From contig NC_088788.1 in assembly GCF_949628265.1 (NCBI RefSeq), positions 26,212,335-26,276,334 on the forward strand: a stretch of DNA of 64,000 nt, in the 5' to 3' direction. Made by a program: the position numbers and the translations under genes. The notes below the pieces were generated by a model. That model had not been told where the DNA came from. It did no database searches and saw only the letters and a program-made list of their open reading frames with translations. How positions within the stretch are numbered: the first letter of the stretch is position 1; each line of letters begins with the position of its first letter. Positions 1 to 13,203 of the stretch are shown piece by piece. Source of the DNA: Cloeon dipterum. Taxonomy: Eukaryota > Arthropoda > Insecta > Ephemeroptera > Baetidae.

Positions 1-1092
1 TTAATGTAGTTTAATTTACAAATGGTAGACCTAATCCTGAAATTTAAATGGGAAATACATCCCTTGACCCTTGGAGTAACGTTTGGAGTTCATTTTGGAA
101 AATCGAAAGTACAAAAACGTTCTCGACTGTTCATTTTGCCGTTTTTTATTGACCTGCTGATTTTGGTCTCCGAACTGTGACATTTTGTAAGGCGTGCTTT
201 CCATTTCTTGTTTATAAGCCACGCAACACATTCTAAAATTCATTGAATTGTGTCAAACATACATGTCTAAATAATATTTTCGACGCTATTTTAGGATAAA
301 TAATTTTTTAAGTAGCCGAAGCAACGTGAGAGACGAAAAATGAACGTGTCTTTCCAGTGTGAGTGTTTAAAAACTATGTGAGATTAATCTTCTATTTTTC
401 AATTTCACAAAAAAGTATATGAGTGTAATTGTGTGGTGTGTAAGCAGCAAAAGCGAACAATAAACATTGTATTTTACTATGTCTTATTTTTACACTGTGT
501 GTACAATGTAATAATCTAAACCACATTATTTGCAAGAAAAGGCCGTTTTCAATTCAGGGTATGGGATCATTGACATTCATTATGATTTGTATGACAATTA
601 TTATATTGCTTTCAAAGACCTTCAGGTGAAACCTGTTTCGAAACAACCCGTAATAAACCCCGGTACATGAAACACCACTTTTAAAAAACTGCAACACCAT
701 ATGAATAAATTGCAGGGATATGACGTTATGATATTCACTGTTGGAAAAATATTGTGTAGGCAAGTGCAGCGCCAAGGCCAGCTGAGAAGTCTATAACTGA
801 GGCGTAGAATATATAAAATTTATAGAATAATTAATCTTCGCTCAAGCGGCAATATTCAAATTAAAAGATAATTCTGTTTGGTGGGTAGAGAGCAATCCAC
901 GGAATTTCCTTTTTTGTAAACATTAATATCGGCGATCATTAATTTAACGCTTTGAGACTCTCAATATTGTTAAAATTTTGTGTTTTTTAGATTAGTTAAG
1001 ACACGAATGTAACCAATACTTTTATGCATTTTTTGGCGTTATTTAAATTGTTGCAACAAATATTAAAATTTTATCATTAAGTTAATACTAAC
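1..1092. other. AT-rich stretch without a recognisable exon
   Basis: About 1.1 kb of AT-rich sequence to the left of the last exon seen of transporter copy A. The final exon of copy B encodes RISYLWYTVIGV and a charged tail; I searched this stretch by eye on the minus strand for a counterpart and found none. The short open frames here show no family features. It is most simply read as the last intron of copy A. Confidence 0.6.
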
Positions 1093-4000
1093 TTTACGAT
1101 GATGGGCAGGGTGGCGTTCAAGCCCGAGAGCTGATCTGCGGAGCAACCAGAAACGGAAAACGGTTTTTTAGGATAGGAGATTTTTCCCGCTGCGATGTGC
1201 GCTTGAGTTCCAAGCGAGATGTAGGCAACCAGCAGTATGCTGCTTACACCTCCAGCCATCGCCCCCTGAAAAAACGAGCAGAATTTTAAATATAATTGTT
1301 TTCCAATTTACTGTAATAAACGGGGGCATACTCTGTTTTAATTATTTTTGTATATTTTATAATTTAAAAGCTTTAGAAAAAGCTGTCGATTTAAATTATT
1401 TAAACAGTTTCAAGTTTAAATTTTGCTATTCATAAAGCAACTAGATTTTCTGAATTTTCGACTGATGCCAAAAACTCAATTTATAGACTGTATTTGCTTA
1501 CCGTCGAGTTGGCCCAAGGAAAAAACATTCCCAGAGAGAAGGTTCCAAGAAGCGCTCCAGCAGTGATTCCAGACAAACTCTTCGCAACCTGGGAATAAAA
1601 ACGGTCAGAATACTAATTTCAGCCACTCGCGTACGAATCGCGCACTAAATATTAATGCTTCTGGGTTTATTACAGTGATGTATTGCTGGCCACTTGAAAT
1701 TTATTGGCATTAAGAATGCGCATCCGTGTGAGTTTGGTCAACAGACGCTTGCAGCACATGAGTAATTAAAATGCAGAATACATTCGCTGTGCCGCATCTA
1801 AAGTCGTGCCAGCATTAACACGTTACGCTCGAGCGAACAATTCATGCTTTAACATTTTTAATTGCTCCTAGAGACCTGCTTCAGATGGCATTCCTTGTTT
1901 AGTTAAGTCCAGTTAAGTTGTTGTGCAGGAGAGTACATTGAAAGTTGTTATATTTTATTTTATATCTCAAATTGGAACAGAAACTTTTATAAATTGTAAT
2001 TAAATCAAACTGTTGCGAATCATGAAATTTAGAACTTAGGAACGCAATATTAAGGGGAAATCAAGAAGTGAATTGTGGTGAAACATTGCAGGAACTTTAA
2101 AAGTACGTAGTATACAAAAAAAAATTGGTTTTACGTGTTACATAAAAGGTTTTTTTTTTTAAATTTGTAAATATTCTCTGAATGATTTAATTTTTTAAAC
2201 AAATTGTTATTTCCCTACTTAAACGAAATAACATGCTTTCTTTTGAAACAGCAGTAGTTGTTAAATATTCTAACCAAATCTTGTTTTCTGTAAAGCTCGA
2301 AAATGATCTTTTACTGTTTTCTTCTGAACTTAACTTCGCGAAAAGCGCAAAGATCTCCAAAATTATCATTCGCTTGCTTTCTCGGAGAACTTTTTTCAGT
2401 TTGGCACACTATCAACAGGTGCGTGGAGCGTTTTATTACCTGAATAATCGCGCCCATGCGCTCGACGAGGAAGACCAGAGCGACGCAGATGGTCCCGACG
2501 ACGACCACCACCACTTTCATAAGAAGACTTGCCTTTGCCTCTGACCATGGTTTTTTGACCGTTGGCTTCACAAAGTCCTCATACAAAACGCCCGTGATCG
2601 AATTCAGTCCGGTCGACATGGAACTGCATTTTCAAAATAAAAATAGTAAATTGTAATTTTTCAGGCTATATAATTTCACCTGAGCGCCGCACTGAAAACG
2701 CCAGAGACGAAAAGACCTGGTAGTCCCGGGACGCTAGACGCGATTTGCGTGACGAAATATGGGAGGATTTGATCAGATTTGCTCACCAACTGAAAAGATG
2801 AAGAAGTTATCGCATGGAGAAAAATGTGTATTTACTGTGAAAAACATTATATTGTTTCTATTAGCCTTACAATCAAGTAATCATTTCCTGAAGCGGCATT
2901 CAGAAATGCAAAAATATTCTCTAATTATTGAGTCATACGAGTTTGGATATACTCAGGTACCGGTTTGAATTTGAAAGGAAATTGGATTCAAATGTAAATG
3001 CTTTTCGTGGCAATGAAGCACTGTTTTCCTATAGGAAAGCATTCCAAAATGAGAGTTTCCCTTACTTAAGCATGACCGTTAAAAATATCACAAAGAGTTG
3101 AATCGGAATAATAAAGCGTCAAAATATTTATAGAAATTTAGGACAAGTTTGATAATTGATTGGTTTGGTTTATGTTCTGCTCACTGTAAAAATAAACTGA
3201 CTCACCAAAAATTGATAATATCGAGCAATATTTGTGATAGTCTATTGATATCTTGTAAGGTTCATTCATCATAAGGAATTAAATGTTAGTTCAGTTATTT
3301 ATTACCCAACTGTTGACTTTGCAATTTGACTTTTGAATCTGCAGTGCTATTTTCCCCCCATTAGTCCTCAATTTCATGGACCGAATATTGCATTAATATA
3401 TTTCATATTCATTCCACTAATTATGCAAACAACTATTTTGTGTCAACCAATCAAATTTTAAGGAGACTCTATTAGTACAAGTCAAAGCTGCCACTCAAAG
3501 TGTTAATTACACTGGATATCATATTTCTATCTGCTGTAAAGCAGAATTCAGAAACGGGTTTGATTCAGAAATAAATCTTGAACTGTACAAGAAAAACCCA
3601 TCAGGGGTCTATTCATATTCTCGCGGGTAAGTACATGCTTAAAATTAAACGATCGTAATTAAATATTGCGTGAAAAGTGGCCGCACTTACCTTGGTGGTC
3701 ACGGGGTCACAGTCATGGAAGGCGGCGTAAATCACGAGGCCTGTGTAGCACGACATGGACACGATGCTCAGTATTCCAAGCGCTAGTATCAGAACAGTGC
3801 TGTTAACGATTCATCATTCGGGATATTAACTAAGAGTTCTGCGCCGTTCGGACGGGAAAGGTTCGTCGGAAGAGGGTAATACACAGGCTTTCAACCAGCT
3901 ACGAATTAATATGTGTTTGTCACGTGCACTGCACAGTACTTGCATTTTGGCTTTTCCAATCGTTGGCATCGCGAGGCAGCGTTGGACCATTGCCTGATTG

Positions 4001-7000
4001 ACCGAGCAAGACGCGAGCCAATTGAAGTAATTGCCAACACACACGCTCCAGATGGTGTGCCGCACTGTCGGGTCGGGATCGAAGCTGACAGAGAAAATAT
4101 TTTAACTTAATGCAAAACAAAAACGGTGACATTAAAGCGAACTACAACTTATTTTAATTGGGTACTAAATATCACTCCCTATTTCTTCATCAATGAAATT
4201 GAAATAAAATTGACCACATTTATCATTTTATGAATTGCAAAATCAAAATGTAGCGTGATTTTGTGCTATAGTAAAAATTAGCAGAATTAAAAACCAACAA
4301 TACCGACTAAGTCGCCAAATATGCAGACTAACTGGGTAATATTGAAAAAATATTAGAGAGAATTTCACACCGAAAATTTAATTTTTTTAGTCCCCTGACT
4401 ATTTTGGTCACTGTGAGGTTTTAAAAAAAAATTATGGAGTCCAACAAATTGTACAAAAATAGATTTTATTTTCTCTAACGTTTTTGGAGTGCAAATGCAA
4501 AAATGTACAATCCAGTTGATGGTATGAATATTAAATGTCACTATATATAGGTCACGAAAATCAACTTTTATGTCTGTCAACGACTATTTTAGCCTCTCTA
4601 AATCCTACAAAAATAACTTCTGGGTCGTAACCTTCAAAGTCGTAAAAACCAACCCAAATTTCCAAGCCGAAAATTGTCTTTGAATTTGTAATAGTTGTAA
4701 ATTAATGCTAAAAGAGAGAAAAATATGATATTTATGTAATAATTTGAATTAGATAATCAATATAAATAATTTTCCTGTTTGAGGTCTCTATATGTTCAAT
4801 AAAGTATCAATATCATACTTGAAAAATTCGAGTCTGTCGCTGTGCGCGCTGCGGTTGAAAACGACCTTAAAGCCCCCGACGTGTGCTGTGCCAAGGATCA
4901 TGACCAACACCACCCCAAGAAACATGAGAATCGTCTGCAGCGTGTCCGTCCACACCACCGCCTTCAAGCCTCCCTAAATTTGAAAAATGTCAGTTTGGTG
5001 ATTTGATATGTTATGATACTGCAACGCCAATTAGTCGAGACGACCTTTTACGAGAGTTTACCCAGTCCAATTAATTTTTCTCAATTTTAAACTTCGTGCT
5101 CCAGAAGATTTAATTCGAGTCCCGCCTTTTTAATTCAATTTATTTTAATTACTACCTCTATGGTAACAAGTTATTAATTCCGCCTTATTCGATTAAGAGC
5201 GAGTAATTTTATTATTACTTTTCATCGGGACACGTTTATTTGTATCGCATTAAAATTCAGGCATTCGATGAGACTCTTGGACACATTGCGTATTCAAAAT
5301 AACCCATTTACATGCAGCAATAATTTACTCAGCGGATTACGACTGACAGTGAATGAAAGTCTCGAGGCATTTAGCAATGTTATTATATTCGCGGCGTAAA
5401 TTAAACGATTAGACGCTCACCAACGTGGTGTAAAAGATGCAGACGAGGCACACTGCTGGCGTGACGTAATGCAGATTTATTCCAGTGACTGAAAATAAAA
5501 TTATCAGTCACGCTCATTTCCACCTGCGTTTATTATGATACTGCGTCGACAACTTGCCTTGATTGAACGCCAGCGCGGGTACGTAGATAACCAGGGGAAT
5601 GTACAGCATCTGGAGTGCGAAAGTAAATTACCAAACGGCGCAGATAACAATAAAAACGAATGCGAAACACTGCGCAAAATCAACAAAAATCGCGTGGGAC
5701 GCTGTGGAAAGTGTGTTTTTATTTTTGCTTGGCAATCGACACACGCTAACAACGCTCTTGTTACCTTATCTAAATTTATGGCCTACAAAAGACCAAAAAT
5801 GTCTCCATCGCTTTAGTAAATTTACGAACCATTTTGATGATAAAAATCGCTGACCCCAAAATGCGGACCGACTGGTTGAAGCGAAGACATAGGTACTGAA
5901 AGCAGACAGGCACATTTTCACGTCACTTTTGGAAGTAATATATGTGATTAAAATTCCGCGCGGCGATTCCACTCACCTCGTATGAGGACGTTATATTCAG
6001 CTCGTAAAAGACTGGTATGTAGGCATTGGCCATTGTAAAACTGACGGCTATCTCAGGCAGCACAATCATCCAGTACTGCGTCCCGAACGTGTACATCTCG
6101 GCTGGCAGACCCAAAAGAGCGATGCCGGAAATATAACTAAACAATTGAAAATTTTCAAAACAAATATTGCTCATCTTAAGAGGATATATTTTAACAAGTT
6201 AAAACTGTTAGTGTTTTTGTTGGTTGAAGCTTTTTAAAATAATCTGTGTGAGACCGACACAGAGAAAATTACAGAAAATCGCAGAAATTAATTGAGTCTT
6301 GCAAGCGCGCTGTAATTGCTCTCCTTGACATTTTTAAGAAGCAACCAAAAGGATAAGTACGGGTTTTTACCTTTTATTCCTTCTTGCGCGTGAAAAGGTA
6401 AAATGCTGACGAAAATTCAATTTTTGAGAGGGTTCGAAAGATTAGATACCTCGCTTCGAAAATAAGATCCCATTTTTTTGTAACTTGTCCTTTGCCCTGA
6501 AAATATGCTTAACAACCATGGATTTTGCATTTCAGTTCATCTAAACAGCAACTTTCAAGTTTAAGATAAGCTTTTCCTTTTTCTATTCTCACCATTTATA
6601 GATTTTGTTACATTTTAGTCATATTTGCATTGATAATGTAAGTGTTATTTGCTCAATATTTTTAGTAGAATAATGTGATTTGTATTTGAATGGGGAGCAA
6701 ATAAATAAATATTCGGGATGGTCACAATTGTATCTTTTCCGTAAAATATTACCAAAAATTCAAGAACACTTAATTCCTATTATATTTAAAATATTTTAGA
6801 TTTTATTTTAGTCAGATTAAAAACACTTGTTTTAATAATGAATGAATCCAAAAATAACAATTAATTTGCAAACGAATACCAATTTTCCATTAAACCTTTT
6901 TCATTCACTGTACCGGTCTCTTTTGAAGCGCTTTCAAAGTGTTAGTTTTGACGCCTACCTGGCTATCAACGACATGGAGATTGGGAAAATACCCATGCTC

Positions 7001-7170
7001 CTGCCGCCCATGAGATACTCGTTGGTCGTGTTTTGCTTCTGCTTGGCGAAAAAGGCGAAGTAGATGCCGATGAGGGCAGAAAAGAAGAGCATGCCAACGA
7101 AGACGGCGTAGTCGACCCAGGAGAAGTACCTGGACGGAAGCTCCATCGCCGCTTCCGCCGGCACGATCAT
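1093..7170 (-). CDS. SLC5-family sodium-coupled transporter, copy A (3' end missing)
   Basis: Multi-pass membrane symporter of the SLC5 sodium:solute family, closest in feel to the sodium-coupled monocarboxylate/multivitamin transporter branch; the substrate cannot be read from sequence. Exons in reading order: 6959-7170, 5977-6136, 5830-5895, 5558-5609, 5421-5488, 4819-4973, 3944-4084, 3691-3799, 2680-2789, 2440-2623, 1502-1588, 1093-1265 (about 505 residues). Family signatures are [19 protein letters not shown] near residue 50, [18 protein letters not shown] (about 71-88), VNQAMVQR (about 266-273) and [11 protein letters not shown] (about 358-368). The first 11 exons have the same lengths and phases as copy B, which fixes the splice sites. 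Two introns (after 5558-5609 and 3944-4084) start with GC rather than GT. The expected last exon, about 80 residues, is not found in 1-1092, so it lies beyond the window or is lost. The start is the first in-frame ATG, giving MIVPAEAAM. Confidence 0.9.
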
Positions 7171-7249
7171 GTCGGCAGCACTTCAATTTTTGCGTCCTGG
7201 CGGCGGCGGATGTGCGCGATGCGAGTGCAAGAAAAGCAAGCGGCCCCGC

Positions 7250-7322
7250 AATGACTCTTTTGTTGCTGCTAATGGGTTTTAAATAGACTTGTCCCGCTGA
7301 TAAGGACCGCTGCCTCAATTTA
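7250..7322 (-). promoter_or_regulatory. Core promoter of transporter copy A: GATA site, TATA box, initiator
   Basis: Read on the minus strand, the region upstream of the copy A ATG holds CTTATCAGC (7296-7304, a GATA-factor site), TATTTAAA (7278-7285) and GTCATT (initiator-like, around 7250-7255). The first base of the TATA box lies 33 bases before the A of TCATT, the normal TATA-to-start spacing, so transcription probably starts near 7252, about 80 bases before the ATG at 7170. ATAAATT at 7317-7322 on the distal side is shared with copy B at the same spacing. Confidence 0.6.
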
Positions 7323-8456
7323 TGGCCCCGGATCGGCCGGCGAGTTGCATATGCATACGCTACTCACGCTGCACGTGCTAGATTTCGCGGAGCGAGCAAA
7401 TTTTGCCACTTTCGGCACAACAAACACTGCTTGCAGTTTTCTTACGTCTTCTTACGTCATGGAAAGTTACGGAGCTTGCTGACATCAATTTAAAACACAG
7501 GGGGGTTAATTTGAAACAATTTATTTCCACTTCCCTATTCTGATTTAATAATGCATTAGTAATTGAAACTAGGGCCGTAAAATTTAGACAAGAACTCAAT
7601 GGGTTTTCAAAGATTGCATTCTTTATATGGGACGATCAATTGAGATCGCACTTTGCTTGCTTGAAACGGTCTGAAACCTGCTAAAAATCCGTAGAAAACC
7701 ACATATTTGGCTTCGTATTTGGTGTCTCTTGCCTAGGTAGACTTTTGAGCTTTATTTTTTGGCCTAAAATTATTTTGACTGATTTTTTGAAAGACAATGC
7801 TTAAATAGGAAGGAAAATTACTACATGCATGGGTAATTTAACAAGTGGTAAATTTAGATTTGAATTAAATTGAATGAAGAATGAACTTGAGATGGATTAT
7901 TATTTGTTACCAATTCAGTCTCTATTCTCCTTCGGGAATACAATAGAGCCTCTTCAAAAAGAGTAAAACATAACAGGCTTTTATTTTGTACGATAAATTT
8001 TAAATTGAACCTTTTTTTATTTCTATTAAGTGTAATGATGAGGAAAAAACCGTTTATGACCAAACTAATTTGCCAAATACATTCGACCATTTTCTTGAGA
8101 AAAAGTTATTGGAACCAAGTACATTGATGTATGCTGTTTCGACTCATTAAACCTCATCAGCTTAATAACCTAAAAGTTTTCATTGCTTAATTAATTTATT
8201 CATGCTCCGCCGAGTCATAAAATCTGGATGTATTATTAGACTACTTTACATTTAATGACCAAGAAATACCTAGAAACGGTTGCAAAAACAATAAAAAGAG
8301 GTTACCGACGCGTGATCCTTGTGAAATAAAAAATATAATGAGACTCATAATTTAGCCTGATGTGAATGAAAGGGGATTTTAGTATAAAGTTATTTCCCGT
8401 GTGTTATAAGTGTAATGAATGAATACATAAGGTGGCTCAGAGACTGTAACCTGCAT
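7323..8456. other. Intergenic region between transporter copies A and B
   Basis: AT-rich spacer between the promoter of copy A and the 3' end of copy B. I see no coding segment, RNA gene or repeat in it. Confidence 0.6.
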
Positions 8457-8462
8457 TTTATT
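8457..8462 (-). terminator. Polyadenylation signal AATAAA of transporter copy B
   Basis: AATAAA on the minus strand, 41 bases past the stop codon of copy B (stop at 8503-8505). No other canonical signal lies closer, so the 3' untranslated region is probably very short. Confidence 0.65.
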
Positions 8463-8502
8463 GAGGATAAAAAAAACAGCTCGTCGTGAATGGGTCTTAA
8501 CG

Positions 8503-11500
8503 TCACGTCTTCGAGAGCAACTTTTCTTGAGCTTTCTGCAACTCGATTGCCTGCTCGTTGTCACATTTGCTGTTGAAAGTAATGAATCTCCTTATAACGG
8601 GGCTGAGCAGTCGCGGGTCCATGTCGCTCGGTTTGTTGGCTCCCGTGGCGAAACTAACCACCAGAGCGACGCTTAAAGCTGTCGAAACGCCGATCACGGT
8701 GTACCACAGGTAGGAGATGCGGAACAAATAAAACACTTCCCTGGTAGAAACAAATGCTTGAATTAACTTGACATACTCGATGGGCGCGAAGAGCATGAAT
8801 GTACACTTATGTATTTGTCTCATTCATGCTACGTAATAATCTTTAACCAATTCAAATCAACCTTCATCAGTCGACTTTGTTTATTAACTAAAATCAATTT
8901 TCAAATACTAAATATTTTTGAATCATTTGTCAACCAGCTTTAGAATTGAGAGGATGGATTCAATAACATTTAAGGACAGAAAATATAGCAATTATGTGAT
9001 GTTACATCTTTCGATAATGTTGCTCAACATTGTTGAATGAGCTTAACGCGTAAATTAAGTTGTTTATGAGAAATGCTCAAAAAAGTCTCTCCCAGGCTTG
9101 CTTCGGATTGTCACTATCTGAGGTCGTGGTTATTTTAGTTAAATGCCTGCATTTTAATAAACTGACAAATTACCGAGCAGTAGAGCGCATTAAAAGGTAA
9201 AATCAAAATTATGTTCGTTAGCCTTTTATCCGTGAAAATAAATTGCCTTGGCCGTAACAGCCTTGAGAGCAGTAAAAAAATAAATTTTACATTACTGGTC
9301 AGTTTGTGTTGCAGAGTAAAAGATGGTTTGGTTGAGATTCAGACCGGCAAGCTCCGCCGCCGAGCATCCTTCGACCGACAACGGTTTTTTGGGAAATGTG
9401 ATTCTTCCTGCCGCGATGTTCAATTGCGTTCCAAACGAAATCCAGGAAACGAGAAGGATGCTACTGATTCCACCAGCCAGAGCCCCCTAACAAAAGAGTC
9501 AGTCAAATCGCACAAGAGTGTATTTAGGAGAAATTCTCACCGCTGAATTAATCCAGGGAAAGAAAAGCCCCATAGAAAAGGTGCCGAGGAGGGCGCCGGC
9601 GGTAATGCCCGATAAGCTTTTCACCACCTGTCGCGAAAGAATTAAATTCGATTCAATGTCCTTTTATTTTTTTTTTCGAGCAGCACCTGAATAATGGCAC
9701 CTAATTTCTCGACCAAAAACACATTTCCAACGCAGACTGTGCCAACGATGACAACAACAACTTTCATAACGAAACTTGCTTTCGCCTCGGACCAAGGTTT
9801 TTTCACCGAGGGTTTCACAAAATCTTCATAGAACACGGCTGTAATCGAGTTCAGTCCTGTAGACATGGAGCTGAAACAGTTCAAAAAATTGGTTATTTTA
9901 TTTACAAAAAAAAAACAGTTTAATTTTTATCATTAATTCTTGCTCACTCTCCCCTGACATGAAATCTCATTAGTTAAAATTTGGTTTCTTTGAATCCTAT
10001 AATATATTTGGTTGAGCACTGTAAAAGCGTGTAATGTGTGCGCTTTATTGTGTCCTCAACGCTAAAAAAGAGTGGCAAGTACAAGGAAATTCTGATATTT
10101 AACTGCGGAATCTCGTTGTTAGTCATTAAAGCAGATGTCAAAAAAGCAGTGAAAGGGCAGCATTCCTGGCAAACCTGCTTTACCTGAGTGCGGCACTGAA
10201 AACGCCGGCCACGAACAGACCCGGCAGCCCCGGCACGTACTTGCTGATTTGAGTGACGTAGTACGGAAGAATTTGGTCCGATTTGCCCACCAACTGTGCG
10301 TTTGATTGCGATTAAGACTCGTTCTAGCGTGGAAGACACAAAAAATAATACCTTCCGCGTGATCGGGTCGCAGTCGTGGAAAGCGGCGAAAACCACAAGT
10401 CCCGTGTAGCAACACATAGAGACGATGCTCAATATGCCGAAGGTCAAAATCAAGATCGCCCTGCGGAGTAAATGGATCAGATGAATTTTGGTGTTTCTGT
10501 TGACAGCAAATAGAGCATTGTTTACTTGTTGGCTTGTTTGACCGACGGCATTGCCAGGCATCTTTGCACCATCGCTTGGTTCACGGCACACGCGGCCAGC
10601 CAGTTGAAATAATTGCCGAACGTCAACGTCCACACCGTGTGTCTGGCCGTGGGGTCAGGATCAAAGCTATAAAAATTTATTCAGCTATTTATTTGTATCT
10701 GTTTGAATCTATTAAAAAATACTAGATTTAAAGTCTAAGCCGATAAATTAATGCATATTCAAACAAACAAGAAGGCTAAAATTGGTTAATGCTTGCGTAA
10801 AAGAAAAATTAATATTGCACATTCTCGTATTAACATAAATGTATATTTAATTTGATTTAAATTAGGCACATCACTCATCTATGTCAAATGCGGTTTGCTA
10901 AATTGTTCAATTATTATTTTTCTTCGAACAAATATGTGGCTAAAAACAACGCAATCTTTTCTTATTATTCTTGTTTATTCTTGCCATGTCATATACATAA
11001 AATACAAATATATCGAATATCAAATTAAGCAAGAAAGGGCGAACAGCACTAACGAAAAAATGCTATAACGATCAATCACAGGGTAATATCACGCCGCACT
11101 GTGCCATTCTATTAATTTTAGTATGTAATTTGAAAGAATGACACTGAATTTTTCGTTTGCCACTGCTTCCAGTTGAAACTTGATTTTAATTTTCTGTAGT
11201 GAAACTAAAAATAAATCCAGTTATTAGAAATAAAAATAATACGAAATAAATATCAGTTGTGGAACAGAATACACGGAGTTAAAGCTGCATTTAATTCCAA
11301 CTAACTATTACGACCTTTTTTCAATTTCACCTGCCTTCATTTACATCTACCAGCATTTTTGTTTTCTTCAAATTCAACTTCTTTTCCATTCTGATCTTTT
11401 AAAATATAGCAGAATCAGTTTATTTTCTGGAATCCTGTGCAATTAATGTGTTTCTTCGGGTACTTAAAAGGGATTATCATGTTTACAAACTTGAAAAATT

Positions 11501-13091
11501 CCAGCCTGTCTCCCTTGGTGGTCCTTTCGATAACCACTCCGACTCCGCCGACTTGGATCGTGCCCAAGACCATGACCACAATGACGCCGAGGAACATCAA
11601 AACTGTCTGCAGGGTGTCGGTCCAAACGACAGCTTTCAAGCCACCCTAGCGTTAAAATTCTAGCTGTCAAACTAACCGAAAATTTCGAAGCGGACAACTC
11701 ACCAGGGTTGTGTAAAAAATGCACACCAGACACACCACTGGCGTGATGTAATGTATGTTGATGCCCGTCACTAAACAATGCACAAAAAAGAGATTAAAAC
11801 AGTGGCAGATCCGAGCGTGACTGCTAGGACCGGCAAAATATAAGCAATATAAAATTGCGAGGCACGGGCGAAAAGCGCGACAAAGTGAGCAAGATAGGCA
11901 ACCTGCCTGGCACCCATGCTGTCGGGTTGCGTAGCTGGACCTTATCAAGTGCGCGGACCGATAGTTGAAATTATCTCTGTTCAAAAAATGGTGATCATAT
12001 CCGCCTTTATAATAAATAATATTATCTTTATTGTTTGACAAGAAGATATTCTCCGGAGGCGAAGAGTAAATTCCATTTTAATGGGTAAAAATATGGACTT
12101 GCCCGCGCGTCATGTTGTCACAAAAGTTGTTGATTTTATAGCGATTAATCTGACTCGGACCACATGTCTTGCCTTGCTTGTTGATACAAAAATAATAGTA
12201 CTTAATCTTGAGGAAATATCGATAAATCTATTTTTAGCTCCTGCCGGGTATATTAATAACTCTAATTTATATATCGGGTGAAGCGCTCACCTTGGTTGAA
12301 GGCAAGAGCTGGCATGTAGATTACATTTGGGATGTACAGCATCTGCGGAATCACACCTATAATTATATCAGGTGTTTATATTTAAATAAATTACCATTTT
12401 AATCATGAAAATGATTGATCCCATGAGACGGACCGGCTGATTGAACCTCAGCCTTAAATACTGAAATTAGAAAAAAAGGTGGTTTTAAGCATGTTACTAC
12501 GAATTCCACACGCGTTGTGCAAACCTCGTACGAAGAAGTGATGTTGAGACCATAGAATACGGGAATGAAGGCGACTGCCATCGTCAGACTGACCAAGGCC
12601 TCCGATATTATGACTATCCAGTACTGAGACCCGAATGAATACATTTCAGCAGGGATCCCGAGCAATGAAATCCCAGAAATGTAGCTATATGATGATAACA
12701 AGTTCAAAATAGCCGAAAATTTGATTAGCTGGGTAAGGAAAATTTGCAATAATTTTAAAATTTGAAGTAAATTAAATTATTGAAAGTGTGAATCTAAAAT
12801 GAAATGGTTTAAAAATTTTCTGTAGTAAAAAGGGCATGGTATATTGCAGAGAAGATTTTGTAGAGTAAATCGTAAATACCTGGCAATAAGCGACATTGAG
12901 ATTGGGAAAATTCCCAAGCTTTTACTGCCCATGAGGTACTCATTGGTCGTGTTCTGCTTCCGTTTGGCAAAAAACGCGAAGTAGACGCCGATGGCAGCCG
13001 AAAACATGAGCATTCCTCCGAAGACGGCATAGTCGATGATTGAGAAATATTGGCTAGAGGACGAGGATAGGTCTCCGGTCGGACTCGGCAT
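8503..13091 (-). CDS. SLC5-family sodium-coupled transporter, copy B (complete)
   Basis: Complete tandem paralogue of copy A, predicted as a 590-residue multi-pass plasma-membrane sodium symporter, normal for SLC5. Exons in reading order: 12880-13091, 12525-12684, 12395-12460, 12291-12342, 11703-11770, 11491-11645, 10526-10666, 10352-10460, 10184-10293, 9687-9870, 9541-9627, 9296-9486, 8503-8740. All splice sites are GT-AG and frames join without gaps. Recognisable segments are [18 protein letters not shown] near residue 50, YISGISLLGIPAEMYSFG (about 71-88), VNQAMVQR (266-273), [11 protein letters not shown] (358-368) and the last membrane segment RISYLWYTVIGV, followed by a charged cytoplasmic tail ending LSKT. 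The two copies differ most at the N-terminus and in loops, so the duplication is not very recent. The substrate is unknown; monocarboxylate- or vitamin-like organic anions are the usual cargo of this branch. Confidence 0.93.
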
Positions 13092-13176
13092 TTCGACTCG
13101 ATAGAAGCGACTCTACTGTGTGCTAAAGCATCCAATCTTACTCCATTATGCTCTCTCGAATTAAGCAATTCTCGGA

Positions 13177-13203
13177 GCTGATAAGAGGATGCGCTCTAAT
13201 TTA
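13177..13203 (-). promoter_or_regulatory. GATA-type promoter module upstream of transporter copy B
   Basis: On the plus strand GCTGATAAG (13177-13185), then 12 bases, then AATTTA (13198-13203), 86 to 112 bases upstream of the ATG at 13091. The same two motifs with the same 12-base gap lie upstream of copy A (7296-7322). CTGATAAG matches the GATA-factor consensus typical of gut genes. No clear TATA box was found for this copy. Confidence 0.5.

Noticed and set aside
31-243. 70-codon minus-strand frame at the left edge as the last exon of transporter copy A
   Set aside because: It has no similarity to the last exon of copy B (no membrane segment, no RISYLWYT motif).
13123-13146. Two 2-codon upstream frames (ATGGAGTAA, ATGCTTTAG) before transporter copy B
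   Set aside because: By analogy with copy A, transcription probably starts about here or closer to the gene, so these may not be in the mRNA.
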